A DNA stretch of 64,000 nt from Balaenoptera acutorostrata (Eukaryota > Chordata > Mammalia > Artiodactyla > Balaenopteridae), in NCBI RefSeq assembly GCF_949987535.1, contig NC_080073.1:27772116-27836115 (forward strand), read 5' to 3'. Numbering within the stretch: position 1 is the first letter of the stretch; each line of letters starts with the position of its first letter. Both the position numbers and the translations under genes were made by a program. This document shows positions 24,731 to 37,911 of the stretch, in pieces. Under the pieces are notes generated by a model. The model was given only the letters and a program-made list of their open reading frames with translations, had not been told where the DNA came from and did no database searches.

Positions 24731-26331
24731 AAAACAAACATAAAATACTTCCCCACCAAAAAAGTAAAGAAGAATGAGCTCTCAGGATATAATCTGGTTA
24801 TTTCTTTCCAGTACTCCCATGATTTAGGGACAACTTAAGTGTAGTCTACTGAAAAAGAGGACTTCTCAAGACAGACTTTAGGAAGATACTGGCTGAGGTC
24901 AAGCAGTGCATTGCGAGAAGGTTGGCTTTCCTTTGTGGGAGTCTGAGCCTAGAAGTGTGAGCTTTGTTTATTGCTGGACACAGATCCTATAAACCTGGTG
25001 GACATAAGAGCCAAGAAATTTATCAATATCTATCTTGTGTCCCTTTCCAAAAATAAATCAGTAAAATTTTACCCAAACCTCTACTCCATAAGGTGATCAA
25101 TAAAAATAGAAAATCAAGTTAACAAATAGGAGGACAGTACACTAGCTACTAAGGTTACTGAGAGAAAGGATTTGCTGTGACAGACACTGAATTTCTTGGT
25201 AGCTAAAGGGCAGGACAGTGGGTTATATTCTGGCATTCTTCAAGAGATGCCAGAAAACAAATAGAACCGCTTCCTTGATCAGATTTTTCTTGTAGATTTC
25301 AAGTTACCTCTTCGGTCTTGAATATCGTGAAGTCTGTGCTCATAAGCCCGCATATAGGTTAGCACCAGCTGGATTGTGTAGTAATAACTAGAAGGCGCCA
25401 GCCAACTCCTGTCATGGCACAGCGTACGCAGAGTACACATGCGGAAAGTCAAAGCCCTCTGCCTTGCAGCTGATTCATGAAAATGCATCACTTTTAGATA
25501 TATGGTCCTCTTGGCCGGAATTTTCTCTCACGTAAATTTCTCACAGGTTATACGTCTCTGATAAAATGTGCAGGTTTTCTCTGGGGAGGAGAGCAGAGTG
25601 GAGTTGGATGTCTTGAGTGAGCCAGAGTAAACACAGGATTTAAACTGTAGGCCTAGGATTAATTTGAAGAACATGCGGGGTCTCAACGGTTTTCTCTCAA
25701 ATCTATAAAATTGACATAAGACCATTGACGATCTACTGCAAAAGAATATTGTGTTGGAAACAGAATGCACTGATGTTTGCAGTTGCATCCCTCGAGGGAT
25801 GCTTTGCAGAACTCACAAGTGGAAGCTCTGTGCTTAAAGTACTCCTCACGTCACTTCTGCTTAGATGATAGGAAATCAATAGCTTTGGGAGTCAGTGTTA
25901 TATATCCCATCCTCTGGGAAAACAGATGTCAGAGTGTCTACTAGAGAGAAGAGATTTTCATTTCCCCATGAGTTGTGTTTTTTTGTTTTTGTTAATGGGG
26001 GTGATTTCCTGTTTGGTTTGTTTTCCCACATCTGGTACTTTGCACCTGCTGTTCCCGTGTTCAGCCTACAGAGTGGCCTCCTCTCCTCCCTCACTTATCT
26101 AGTGGCTGGCTTCTGCTCATCCTCGGAGCACAGCTTGCTTTGGAAAGGTCTTTGTTGGAAAGGAACGAGTTACGAAATACTGAATCTCTAGTAGCACTTG
26201 GGGTGGGTTTGGTCTCCAAAGAGGCTTATCCCTGGAAAAAGCCCTAGCTTCCCTCACTCCCCCTCATTATCCTAGATGGGCTTCCTCTGGTCTTCTCCCT
26301 CTCATTCACTCCACATTTCTTCCCTTCTTTT
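24731..26331. other. Intergenic DNA without a recognised gene
   Basis: I recognise no repeat or exon with confidence. A 70-codon minus-strand frame at 25279-25491 is noted separately as an unexplained observation. Confidence 0.35.
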
Positions 26332-26672
26332 TTGTTTTTAAATTTATTTATTTTATCTTTGGCTGTGTTGGGTCTTAGTTGCGGCACGTGGGATCTTCAT
26401 TGAGGCATGCACGATCTTTCATTGAGGCACACGGGCACCTCTCTAGTTGCGGCGTGCGGGGTTTTTTCCTCTAATTGTGGCGCACAGGCTCCAGAGTGCC
26501 TGGGCTCTGTATTTGCGGCATGTGGGCTCTCTCGTTGAGGCACGCAGGCTCAGTAGTTGCAGCACGGGGGCTTAGTTGCCCCGCAGCATGTGGGATCTTA
26601 GTTCCCCGACCAGGGATCGAACCCGCGTTGCAAGGTGGATTCTTTACCACTGGACCACCAGGGAAGTCCCTT
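26332..26672 (-). repeat. Divergent CHR-type SINE
   Basis: This minus copy has a different body (repeats of CATTGAGGCA, GAACCCGCGTTGCAAGG). Duplications TTCCCTTCTTTT lie at 26320-26331 and 26673-26684. It is a different subfamily from the other copies. Confidence 0.85.
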
Positions 26673-27559
26673 TTCCCTTCTTTTCCTTCATAGTACTTAG
26701 TACAAGTCATATATTGTTCCTCTCGTTTGCTCCCTGAGTATACTGGGAGGACCACAGTGCGGGGCCATGTTGTCACCTGTGGGTGTTCCATGCCCAGCTC
26801 CATGCTCGTCAAATCTAGGTCTGAATGAAGTTAGGTACTGCCTCCTTTAAAAAAAAAAAAAAAAAAAAAAGGAAAAAAAATCAAGTGTTGAAAAGGATAT
26901 GCAAAGTTCGGAAGGTAACTGTTGCTGGTCCCACGCTCTCTCTCAAACTGGGGGAGACAAAAACTCAAATCAGCAGGATTTATTTTCTATCATGAGAATG
27001 AGCACTTATTTGGCATTTACTAAGCACAGGGAATTTTATGAACACTATTTTTCATTCTCTCAAACCTTCAAGGCACATGCCCTTTCGTTTGGGGGAAAAG
27101 GAAGCTCCCAAAGACTCCAGTGTGGCCCAGCTCTTATGGGCTAAGTAGGCACTGATGGTAGAGCCAACCTGCTTTGTGCCTTTCCCACCTTCGCAGGAAG
27201 TCTTCTTGCCTCCTGGATGTGGCTCAGTTCTATGCCCCCTCACAGATTAGTTCAACACGGCTTCCTTCCTCCAAATGCCCCATTCGAAACTCTCATAGCT
27301 TTTTGTCTGTAGCTCTTGTATGATGTCTGACATTTTTCTACCTTGGGTCACCAATTTCTTCTTCAGATTGCTTTCCCAGGGCTCCCAGTCTACCTCCAGT
27401 CTACGGCTACAATCTCATCCTGTGTTGCACTCTCCTTCATGCTTTAGGGATTCGCTCTATTGGTGTCTTTGTATCCTTGCAGCAAGAAATATCCTTTCAT
27501 GTCTCAGGCCCTGGGATGTGCAGTTTCTTCTGTCTGATGCACTCTTTTCCCCAACATTA

Positions 27560-27870
27560 TATTTAGCTCCTCTGTCCCACTGAAGACTCACCTCCAATAT
27601 CACCTCCTTGGAGAAGTCTTCCTCGACACCCAGACCCATTCCCCTCACCCCATTTGGCATTATGCAAGGACCTGGATTTTGTTTTCAGCATGATCACAAC
27701 TAGCAATAATTTTTGTGAGTTGGATTACTTGCTTGTCTTTCTTTCCTGCTCTGATCTAAGCTCCATGAGGGCAGGGACCTTGTCTGCCATGTTGATTGCA
27801 CATCTCCAGCACCCACGTGTCTGGACTAGCACAGTGCCTGGCCCACAGTAGTTGCTCAGTAACTATTTGT
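27560..27870 (+). repeat. L2 LINE 3' end
   Basis: The order CACCTCCTTGGAGAAGTCTT, CTAAGCTCCATGAGGGCAGG, ACCTTGTCTGCCATGTTG, CAGTGCCTGGCCCACAGTAG and CTCAGTAACTATTTGTTG matches the L2 3' region. Confidence 0.8.
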
Positions 27871-28440
27871 TGCAAAAATATCAGATCATGTCACTCCTCT
27901 GCTTGAAACCCTCGAATGCTTTACCATTTACCACTCAGAGTAAAAGCCTTACTCTGACTTTCAAGGCCATAGCCCCCATACCCTTGCATTGGCACCTCTG
28001 AGCTCATCTGCCTTCTTCCCCTCACTCCACTCCAGCTACACTGGCCTCCTTGATGTTTCTCACAGATGCTAAGCAAGCTCCTGCCTCAGGACCTTTGCAC
28101 TTGCTGTGCCTTCCTCTGGAACCCCTTTTTCCATGCATTATGTCTCTCTCCCTTCAGGTCTTTGCTCACATCTTGCTCTCTGAGGAAGGTCTTCCCCTAC
28201 CAATCTGTTTGAAATGTGAAAATTGCCTTTACACACCCACACACTTGCACTCACTCCCACTCATTCCTTCCCCCGCTTCCCTGCTTTATTCATTGTCTAT
28301 CTGCCCCTACTAGAGTATAGCCTCCATTAGGGCAGGGATTTTTAAATATTTTCTTCATTGCTGCATTCCTTGGATCCCAAAATAGCACCTAACACATAAT
28401 AGGTGTTTAGTAAATATGGAGTGAATGGCTATCTTGGCCT
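27871..28440 (+). repeat. L2 LINE 3' end, longer copy
   Basis: GATCATGTCACTCCTCTGCT, CAGGACCTTTGCACTTGCTG, CCATTAGGGCAGGGATTT and a terminal ATAATAGGTGTTTAGTAAAT identify a second L2 copy directly following the first. Confidence 0.8.
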
Positions 28441-30437
28441 TTCTGATCTGCGCCATTGTTCTTCATGGCCCTCAGAGTTCCAGCAAACCTTCATTGAATA
28501 TCACTTCAAAGAATGAATTAATCTGTTCCTAGATACTAAATATGGTCCCTTCAAAGAGTGTACCAGACACATTTGGATAAACTACAGATCTTCAGCAAAC
28601 ACGTCAAAGACTTTCAGAGAAATAATACTGCAAAGCCTTAGCTTTCTGTTATCACTGGTGAGTCCGGCTAATCATTAATGAAACAAAATGATGTCTTTAC
28701 TTGCCATCTTTTTTCTCCTCCCCCCGACATCTCTCCTGGCTTCCTTTCTGCAGACTCACAGTTTCTTTTCTTTATAGACTATCTCTGGGCTGAGGAACTG
28801 GCTCTAAGAGTGGGGCAGTTCTAGCAATGAATTGAGGTGTATAAGCTTTTGGTTTAGCTCTACTCATCAGAGAGAACAAAAAAGCCATCAGAAAGAGTTG
28901 AAGACGGTGGATTCATTAAGCGTGTCCCAACCTTATTTATCCAAAGCTAAAAGCTGCAGCTCAAGGGTGACCTTAATTAGTATGGCTTTCTAGTCACTGC
29001 AGGTCACAAGGCGTGGGTTGGTGCCTCCTTCCGTACCAGCTGGGCTGTATGGACCATATGGGCCATATGAAGTGACGCTGTCTGAGTGTTTTGTTTTTGT
29101 TTGTTTTAAGAAGTAGACCTTCCTTTTAGGGTATAAAATGTTTTCTTTTGCAGAGCACTTAGGATGCTTTGCTGCCAGTGTTCTTCTGTCCCTGGGTTCA
29201 CTTTTGTCCTTGGGTTCGTTCTTTCTTCTCCGCCAGCATCTTGAGCTGCTCATCAACATAGCACTTGGCAACCTCTGCTTCATGCACCGCTTTCCTCACC
29301 TCTGCCCACCCTCATTTACAAGCTTCTTGAGCACAGGAAGAGTAGGGGTTCCAAAAAAAGCTCAGTGAAAAAATAATAAAAGAATATAATTCGTTCTCCT
29401 CTTTTCATTAGTGATTTGGATTGCTAACTTCTATTTGACCTAAATGTGAGTCACATTCTAACTACTCTTCTCAGATGACCAGTGAAGAATAGAGTCTCAT
29501 TTTAACTTCTTAAGAAATTTAGGCAAAAATATTTGCAGAATCCTTACTTATGACCTTGATTTTTTTTTTTTTTTTAATTACATCTTAGCACAGTTTAAAT
29601 GCTTCTCACAGAGGCCTGGCTGGAAATCCCTTCTTTAGCTTTACTTTACAGAGTGTATTTCTTTAGTGTATTTTATTCGTTAGCGTATGAAAATTCATGA
29701 AAAAATGTTAAGGGTTAAAAAGCCATGAATTTTCATAAAAACTCATCTTTCGTTAATCAGAAATGCCCCTTAAGCCAAATAATTTCTAAATCCTGCTTCG
29801 GAATTTGCTTCTGTTCTGTAGCACTTAGACTGATCAATTTTCAGAAGTTGTAGGAGAGAAAATAAATTCTGTCTCCAAACGATGTTTATAATCTCAAATC
29901 TAAATTAAAACATGTCGATTCCACAGCAATAGTCACTATGGAAATAGAAACATATAGGCCTCGATTCTAAATCAAGAGAGTGTTTAGCTGGGTGGTATAT
30001 ATTTTCCATCATGTTTTTGAAAAATCTGTTACAGTGTATGCATTTTCAAAGGCTTGGATTTGATAAGCTTCTAAGAAATTGTACATGTGTGGGTCAGATT
30101 AGAATTAAATGTACTTTGTATACTTTTCAAATGTGGTTTATAATGTCCTATCCCTATTAATGAAAATCCCTATTGAATTATTAGACTTAGTTTATGGAAT
30201 TTTAAAAAATAATAAAGAAACATATTTGAAATTCATGGAAGCTTCCGTCTCAGGCAGATATGCCTACACATTATCTCCATTCAAATCCTACTAAAATTCA
30301 AATCTTGTATTAAGAATACTAAGAAGTGTAGAATGGATTTTAAAGAGTTTAAATAGAATTGCCACTCACATCTCAATTTACACCTAATCATCAAGCTTTA
30401 TTTAGTTTCAGAATCTGTTTAAAAATGTGTTTGCTGA
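28441..30437. other. Intergenic DNA
   Basis: No gene is supported. There is a T-run at about 29561-29575. A short charged open frame near 29140-29310 on the minus strand may be a decayed retrocopy but is not identified. Confidence 0.3.
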
Positions 30438-30826
30438 GGCTTCCCTGGTGGCGCAGTGGTTGAGAATCTGCCTGCCAATGCAGGGGACATGGGTTCGATC
30501 CCTGGTCCGGGAAGATCCCACATGCCATGGAGCAACTAAGCCCATGCGCCACAACTACTGAGCCCATGCTTTAGAGCCTGTGAGCCACAACTACTGAGCC
30601 CGTGCGCCTAGAGCCTGTGCTCCGCAACAAGGGAAGCCACCACAGTGCGAAGCCCACGCACTGCAACGAAGAGTAGCCCCCCCCCAAAAAAAAAAAAAAA
30701 AAAAAAAAGAGTAGCCCCCGCTCACCGCAACTAGAGAAAGCCCGCGTGCAGCAATGAAGACCCAACACAGCCAAAAATAAATAAATAAAATAAATAAATT
30801 TATTTTAAAAAATTAAAAAAATAAAA
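30438..30826 (+). repeat. CHR-type SINE containing an internal poly(A) insert
   Basis: The plus copy begins GGCTTCCCTGGTGGCGCAG. Inside its 3' half the motif GAGTAGCCCC at 30671 is followed by extra C, about 24 A residues, and a second GAGTAGCCCCC at 30709. Flanking target-site duplications were not clear. Confidence 0.9.
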
Positions 30827-33539
30827 GCTCTCCACACACACACAAAAATATATATATATTTGCTAGTTTAAAAAAATATCAGCTTTAAAAAAATATCCCA
30901 AAGGTAATAATAGAAATAATTTACTCTGAAGGTATATCATGTAAAAAAAAAAATTTTTTTTTAAGTTACTTAAAAGTTATAGAAGCTAAAAAAGCTTTTT
31001 TTCCCTTTGTTCAGCTGAATAAATGTTCATCCTTTTCAACTTTTTCTAGTAATTAGTCAACAAATATTCCTTCAACCAGTATCTGCATGCCTACTATGTG
31101 CTAGGCGATGTTCTAACATAGAATGTCACTTCTCAAATAACAGAAAACAAACATATGCTGTGATCATTTTGCTTTAAATAGCATTCGCCAAGCATATAAC
31201 TCCTTTACATAAAATACATAATTCTTCTCATTTAAAAATTACATCATTCCTTTCTTTCAAGGAGCTCAAGATGTTTTTAGAGTCAAAACAACTATCTTCA
31301 CATGACCCTCCTGAACTTAATGAAAATCAAGTCCTACCTCCCTTTTCCTGTACCAGGCTATGCCTTTCTAAAAACTACAAACCGAAGGAGTGATTATACA
31401 CTCCTTGGTGAAGACAGAGTGATACAGCAATTCTGCCCGTTCCTTACCCAAGTAATCTATCATCAATTGCAGAATGAGGGTGACCTAGCGTCCCCTTTCC
31501 CACAAAAGATCTGTCAATATTTAGTTTTCTCTTTTTCCCTCTTTCTCTCCAAGCCTTAGATTAGATCTGCATCTCTCCCTCTGCTGACACTTAACCTCAG
31601 AAATCACCTGCTTTTATACACTGCGCAGTACCATGTAATGAAATAGGTTAGCCCATCTTGTGTTTGTGTTCAGAACTTTAGCTATTTGGACATCTTTTTA
31701 AGTGTACAGCTTGTCTTGTAATTAGCCAGAATGCTGAGATCTTTCTCAGTAGCAGCTGACACCTTATAGCCATGCCTCCAAACATTTTGGGGTTGATGAC
31801 ATGTGAAATTCAGATGTGCGAGAGTTTTTACCTCTTTTTTCTAATAGAGTTAACTTAGGCATCATTTTTTTTTGTTGACCGTTTCTGCTCTTTATTCAGC
31901 CTCACCCTGTTGGCTAGAGTACCCCTAAACTTCTCAGAGACTTATACCATTAGTGTTTTTCTCTGATCCCATATCAACTCATACACTTACTTTAGGTTTT
32001 TTGAGCTGAAATGACCAGCTGTTTTGGAGTCACACAGATCCACTCTTAGTTTAAGCTCACAGATTACTTAATCAATAATAGATAGGAAGTTGTGTCTAAA
32101 ATTCTGAAAAGGTAATGTATCATTTAAGAGCACTTAGCTATAAGTAACATGCAGGTGGCTTAAATGATAAGGAAATGGATCATTTCACGTTGTCAGAAAC
32201 TGGGAAGTAGGAGCCTCAGGTCTGTTTCTGTGTGATTGTCTTAGATTGGTCCTCCTCTATGTGAAGTTTTCCTTGAGGCTGGTAGAAAGATGCTGCCGGG
32301 TCCCAGCCTCCTGTGCAGCTCGAACAGTGTCCAGATGAACAATCTTCTGTCTCTTAGGAGCAGGAGAACCTTTCCCAGAAACCCTCCTGACTGGCTTCCT
32401 CTCCTACTTCGTTGCCCAGAATTTTATCACACGTTCACTCCTAAACTAATCAATGGCAGGGAGAAGGGGATTAGCATGACTGGTTTAGGTAAAATGGAGT
32501 ACATCACCTGGAACTACCAAGTAGGGGTGGGGCAGCTTCCCTGAAGTGCTTGAGGCTTGGTAAAAGTTGACATCTGAATAAAATCAAGTTGCAGTTCAGA
32601 AGCCGGTGGAGGAAGCAGTGTTACAAATGTTAGCTAGCCAGCCAAATTCACAAAGTCAGAGTGGCATTTTAGACCTGATGGATAATTTCCCCCAGGTGAG
32701 CAAAAGGAAGGCTGAGGTGTGATATATGTATCTGTTGGATCATAGGGTTTTTAAATCCATGTCTCAGCACAATAAAAACAGTGGCTATAGATTATTTAAT
32801 GTTGGAAACTCCCACTTCATACAAAGATAGAACTTGTCTTGAAAAAAACTTAGCAGTGTATACAATCAATGTGCTTTGTAAGTTAGCAATTGTAACTAAC
32901 AACAGAAATAAAGCATTTAATAACCTGTGTCCCAAGTTCAAAGTATTATCAATGGAAAGAATTAATTAGCTGAAGTCATCTGAATACATTTTGTCATTTG
33001 TTTTCCTCTGATTTGATTTGACATTTATATTAAACCCAGATTTTGAAAAAAAAAAATGTTTTTGATGCTACTTGGCATATCTTTGTACTACATTACGTGT
33101 TGCTGTAGAATTTACAAGATCAACATTTAGATGTCACCAGAGAGGCATATATCCTTGTACTGTGATAGACATTATCAGGCACTCCCAAAGTAGCAGCAGC
33201 TATTTACATTGAACTTAAATAGACAACTATGGAAATGTCAGGAAGCAGTACATTTTTGGAAGTTGGAAACATTGAAGAGAATTAGGCTTTTCGTTTTTGA
33301 TTTGCATCAAGTGACCAGAAAGTGTCTTTTGTGTTAGAATGATTCCGTATGGGCAGAACAAAGAGCAGGTAGTTAGAAACCTTCACACCATGCAGCCCAA
33401 ACCTTCGGAGCACCATGAAATCAACTTAGGGGCTCATCACCACCATTCTTTTTACTTCTATTATTGAGTTTAAAAAAAAAAAAACCCACCAGAAAATATG
33501 AAAGAGCATTATACATAGCTAGGGTAAGAGTAGATTCAT
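30827..33539. other. AT-rich intergenic DNA
   Basis: No gene is recognised. An unidentified old repeat may cover about 32120-32470, based on its recurrent-looking sequence, but I cannot name a family. Simple A and CA runs follow the SINE tail at 30827-30870. Confidence 0.3.
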
Positions 33540-33745
33540 TTCATTTGAACTTAATTTTGTATTATGAAAAAGTTCAAGCATATACAAAAGTAGAGAGGAT
33601 AGTATAATGAACCCACATATGTTCATCACCCAGATCCAACAGTTGTCAAGACTTGTGCCATACCAGTTTCATCTCTTTTTTGGCCGATGATATTTTAAAA
33701 TGAATCCCAGACATTACTTCATTTTACTCTCATATATTTCAGGAG
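33540..33745. repeat. Ancient L1 3'-region fragment
   Basis: AGTAGAGAGGATAGTATAAT, GAACCCACATATGTTCATCA and CCCAGATCCAACAGTTGTCA are typical of old L1 3' ends. It is followed directly by a separate L1 piece. Confidence 0.55.
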
Positions 33746-34450
33746 GGTTCCCTTTTCTTCACATCCTCTCCAGCGTTTATCGTTTGGAGATTTTTTTGAT
33801 GATGGCCATTCTGACCGATGTGAGGTGATACTTCATTGTAGTTTTGATTTGCATTTCTCTGACAGTGATGTAGAGCATCTTTTCATGTGCTTTTTGGCCA
33901 TCTGTATGTCTTCTTTGGAGAAATGTCTATTTAGGTCTTCCGCCTATTTTTTTGATTGGGTTGTTTGTTTTTTTGATATTGAGCTGCATGAGCTGTTTGT
34001 ATATTTTGTGGACTAATCCCTTGTTGGTCGCTTCGTTTGCAAATATTTTCTCCCATTCTGTGTGTTGTCTTTTTGTTTTGTTTTTGGTTTCCTTTGCTGT
34101 GCAAAAGCTTTTAAGTTTAATTAGGTCCCATGTGTTTATTTTTGTTTTTATTTTCATTACTCTAGGAGGTGGGTCAGAAAAGATATTGCTGCGATTTATG
34201 TTAGAGAGTGTTCTGCCTACGTTTTCCTCTGCCTATGTTTTCCTCTAAGAGTTTTATAGTAACCGGCCTAACACTTAGGTCTTTAATCCATTTTGAGTTT
34301 ATTTTTGTGTGTGGTGTTAGAGAATATTCTAATTTCATTCTTTTACATGTAGCTGTCCAGTTTTTCCAGCACCACTTGTTGAAGAGACTATCTTTTCTTC
34401 ATTGTATATTCTTGCCTCCTTTGTCATAGATTAGTTGACAATAGGTCCCA
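33746..34450 (-). repeat. L1 ORF2 3' fragment
   Basis: The minus strand encodes a piece of the L1 ORF2 C-terminal region, including [17 protein letters not shown] and [15 protein letters not shown] (34157-33927). Upstream parts are frame-broken. The fragment is not functional. Confidence 0.85.
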
Positions 34451-35124
34451 ATGAACTCTTTTTTTAAAAAATCTTTTTGCAGTTGGTTTATTTGTAACAT
34501 AAAACTTTTATTTATGTGTCTATATATCTGTGGTAAGTCACCATGTAAAATAAATTTCTTAATGTGGGTTGCAGTTGAAAACATTCTGGAAAGTTATTGT
34601 TGAGGTCGTTGACAGATTTTTGTTGGGAACTCGAGCAAACTTTTTCTTCTTCTAGACAGGCAGTTTCTATAGATGCCAAAAGATAGCATAAAGTTAAAAT
34701 TTCTGCCATCAATTGCTTGTTTCTTCTATGTGGAGCTATGAAAATGCTTTGGCTCTTTTTTTTTTTTTTTCTTCTCCCAAATGAGGTATCAGAATTTTCT
34801 TATTTTATGAATACACAAGCTATTCATTCAAAGAGGCTGTTGATTTGATTGTTTGTAGGACTTCATTAAGTAACTCAGGCTAGAGGAGATGCAGCCTAAG
34901 GTTTGCAGTCTTATTCTTAAGCAATGGATTTAGAGCCTTGTTTGCCACTAAAAAAAAAAAAAAAAAAGCATTATTTGGGGCAAGATAGTAAGGTCAAGTG
35001 TTTAGTTATGTGATATATTTATATTCTGTTCATCTTCCTCCAGGTCAAGAAATTAGGAAACAGCAAGAAACAGTTTTTTTTCCAGCTATTGTGTTCTCAA
35101 AGGTCCATTGAAATATTAGCATTC

Positions 35125-35510
35125 TACCTTTCCAGCCACAGGACCTTCACATATGCTGTTCCATTTATCAAGAGGAATTAACTTCCTTACCCACTGCTGC
35201 TTCTCCTAGTTTTTTTCTTTTCTTCCTTTAAATCTCAGTCTCCCCTTTCCCAGAAAAACCTTCCATGACCTTCTTAAGCCATATTCCCCCATTATGTGCT
35301 TAAACCATTCTTTTGTGGGCCATTCTTTTGTAGAACTTATTAGTGTTGCAGTTTTACATTTCTCTGTTGCAGTAATCCATCTAATATTTCTTTCCCTTCC
35401 TCGTCTGTCAATTCCATGGGAGTGGGGATTGTCCTTGCTCATCACGGTAGTCCGAGTACCTAACACAGTTGAGCTCAACACAAGTTTGATGGGTGAATGA
35501 CATGCTGACT
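35125..35510 (+). repeat. L2 LINE 3' end
   Basis: CAGGACCTTCACATATGCTG, CAGAAAAACCTTCCATGACC, TCCATGGGAGTGGGGATTG and the ACAAGTTTGATGGGTGAATG end follow L2 order. Confidence 0.65.
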
Positions 35511-36289
35511 AATGGACTGAATGCTGTCACCATAAAGCAGTTAATTATGCAGGCTGAAAACATCTTTATAATTAAGCATCCTTGTCTTTCTTTCAACTTT
35601 TGGTTTTTTTCTTGGAATTTCAAAGAAATAGGGCATGGGTGATTTAATAGGTACCATACTCAGCCTCTGTTGTTTTTTATGATGTCTGAAAGAATATAAT
35701 GATTTAAAAAAAATAAAAGAATATAATGATTTTAGCAGGGCAACTTTTGTATATTGCGAAAGGGATTTATAGACAATGACTGTTTTGCAAGGCTGCAAGG
35801 GAATGTAATGATCTCAGATACATTTTAAAAATGTGTAAGGTCAATCCTAGTTATTGGAGAATTTCCCATAGTTCTCAAAGCTACAAATTATACTAGAGAA
35901 ATGGATGAATGGTGTGGAATCATTGGATAAAGTCCATGAGATTTAGCCTGGTACACAAGCCTGTTCACAGCTTGCCCCAGGCAGCCTCTCTAGTCTCAAT
36001 TACTGCCACTACTTGCCTCAATCTTACTGCTCCAACAAAATAAACTTAATTGTTCTTAAAATATGCCAAACAATTTCAGGTTTTCTACTGGTAGTTCCAG
36101 TCTGAACACCAACCCTATCCCAATTCACTCAGCTAATTTCCTTATATATACTTTTAAAAAGTATATATTCTTTTTGTAAATTGCCTATGAAATAGTAAAG
36201 TGTTACATATAAAGATGAGATCCCCTTGGACAATTTACTTGCTTTTGTGCCCTCCAACATACAAAAACATTATTTCCTTGTGAGACATG

Positions 36290-36800
36290 TAGTAATCCCT
36301 GTGTGTACACTTTTTTAATAGAAATGATATAGTGAATAATGCTGCATATAGCCTTTTTCACTTAAAAGTGTGTCTTGGAGAGGTATTCATGTTGTTATAT
36401 GTAGCTCTATCTCGTGCGTTTTAATGGTTGTATATTATCCCATTATATAAGAGATAGTGAACTTTTTTCCATTTCTCTGCTGAGGATATCCAAGTTGTTC
36501 CTAATCTTTTTAATACTACAAACCAAGCTTCAGACAGGATTCTTGTATATGCCTCATTGCCCAACTGTGTGAATGTTTCTCTAGAATATAAATGGAAAAG
36601 TTGGATCATAGGGTGTGTGAATTTGGGGGTTTTATAGATACTGCAGAATTGCCCTGCAAAGTGGCTGCACCTCTTTACACTCATACCAGCAGCATATGAG
36701 AGAACATTTTCCCTGTATTTTTACCAACACTTAATGATGTCAAACTGTTAATTTTTCCAATCTCATGGGTGAGAAATGGTATCTCGTTGTAATCCACATT
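36290..36800 (-). repeat. Ancient L1 3'-region fragment
   Basis: GTGAATAATGCTGCATATAG, GGTTGTATATTATCCCATTA, GTTGGATCATAGGGTGTGTG and AATTGCCCTGCAAAGTGGCT are antisense old L1 3' sequence. Confidence 0.55.
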
Positions 36801-37029
36801 TCCAGAATTATTGTTGAGACTTGGCCTTATTTCCTACCTTGGGTGGTGGTTGTCATTTCCTCTTTGGTGCCTCTTTTACTTCTGGCTGCCCTGTCTGGCT
36901 GCGTGTTTGGGCCCTGGTTCACTGCTGTGGCTTCTCAGCTTCTCTGCTCTCTGTTTCTGGCTCTTTGCTGGTTTTTCCTCTTGTTTTTGAGCGGGGTTAT
37001 AGAGATATTAACTTCTTTCTCTTTCTATT

Positions 37030-37911
37030 TATTCAAATAATATTCCTCAAGTGCCTGCTAGGTATCAGGCACTGCAATAGGGGCCGATGATAGGGTGGTG
37101 ACAAGACAGAGTCTCTGCCATCATGGAGCTTGCGTTTCAGTGGGAGAAAGAGACAACGTATAAGGGGTATGTAGTACCATGTCATGTTCAGTGAAGATAA
37201 GGCAGACAAGGTGATGAAGATTATGGGCATAAGGGAGGGAGAGTCTTATTTTGGAGAAGGTGGTCGGGAAGGCCTTTAATAGGAGGTGAGATGTGAGCAA
37301 AAACCTGAATGAAGTGAGGGAGAGAAGAGGCTTCCCAGGAGATGCATCATCAGCAAGTGCAAAAGCACTGAGGTGGGAATGAGGATTGGGAAGGAAGTTG
37401 GTGTGGCTGGAGCTCAGAGGTCCATAAGCAGAAGGTAGGAAATGAAGTTGAAAAGGTAGCCAGGATCCAGATCATGAAGGACTTTGAGGTCCATGATAAA
37501 GGTTTTAAAATTTTATTTCCAGGGTTAAGCCTTGGAGGCTTGCGGCTGGGACAGTGTCACTTAGATGACTCTGGTAGTGGAAAGGGGGACAAGCGTGGGA
37601 GTATGGAGAACAGTCTAGTGGGTATTGCAGTAGTCAAGGTGAGGGTGTCCGGGATCATGGTGATGGAGGCAGTGAGAAGTCAGATATGGGACATATTTTG
37701 AAGGTGGGGCTAGCATGACTTGCTAATGGATTATCTGTACGTGTGGTAGGAGGGGAAAAAGAAGAGTTGGGGGTGACTCCAAGAGTTTGGTCTAAGCTAC
37801 TGGAGGGCTAGTGATGGCACTTCCAGAGGTGGTAGAGAAGACTGTGGGGAGAGCAGGTTTGAGGGGGAGAAATCTAGGGCTCTGTTTGGACGTGTTAAAT
37901 TTGACATGCTT
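37030..37911 (-). repeat. L2/CR1-type LINE, right portion (interrupted by SINE)
   Basis: Phrases such as CAGGCACTGCAATAGGGG, GCATCATCAGCAAGTGCAAA and AGTGTGGC/GGCTGGAGCTCAG belong to a widespread old LINE. Its minus strand reads like an RT C-terminal region (a frame with YLISMSNL-like residues just beyond the SINE). It continues at 38249-38540. Confidence 0.5.
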
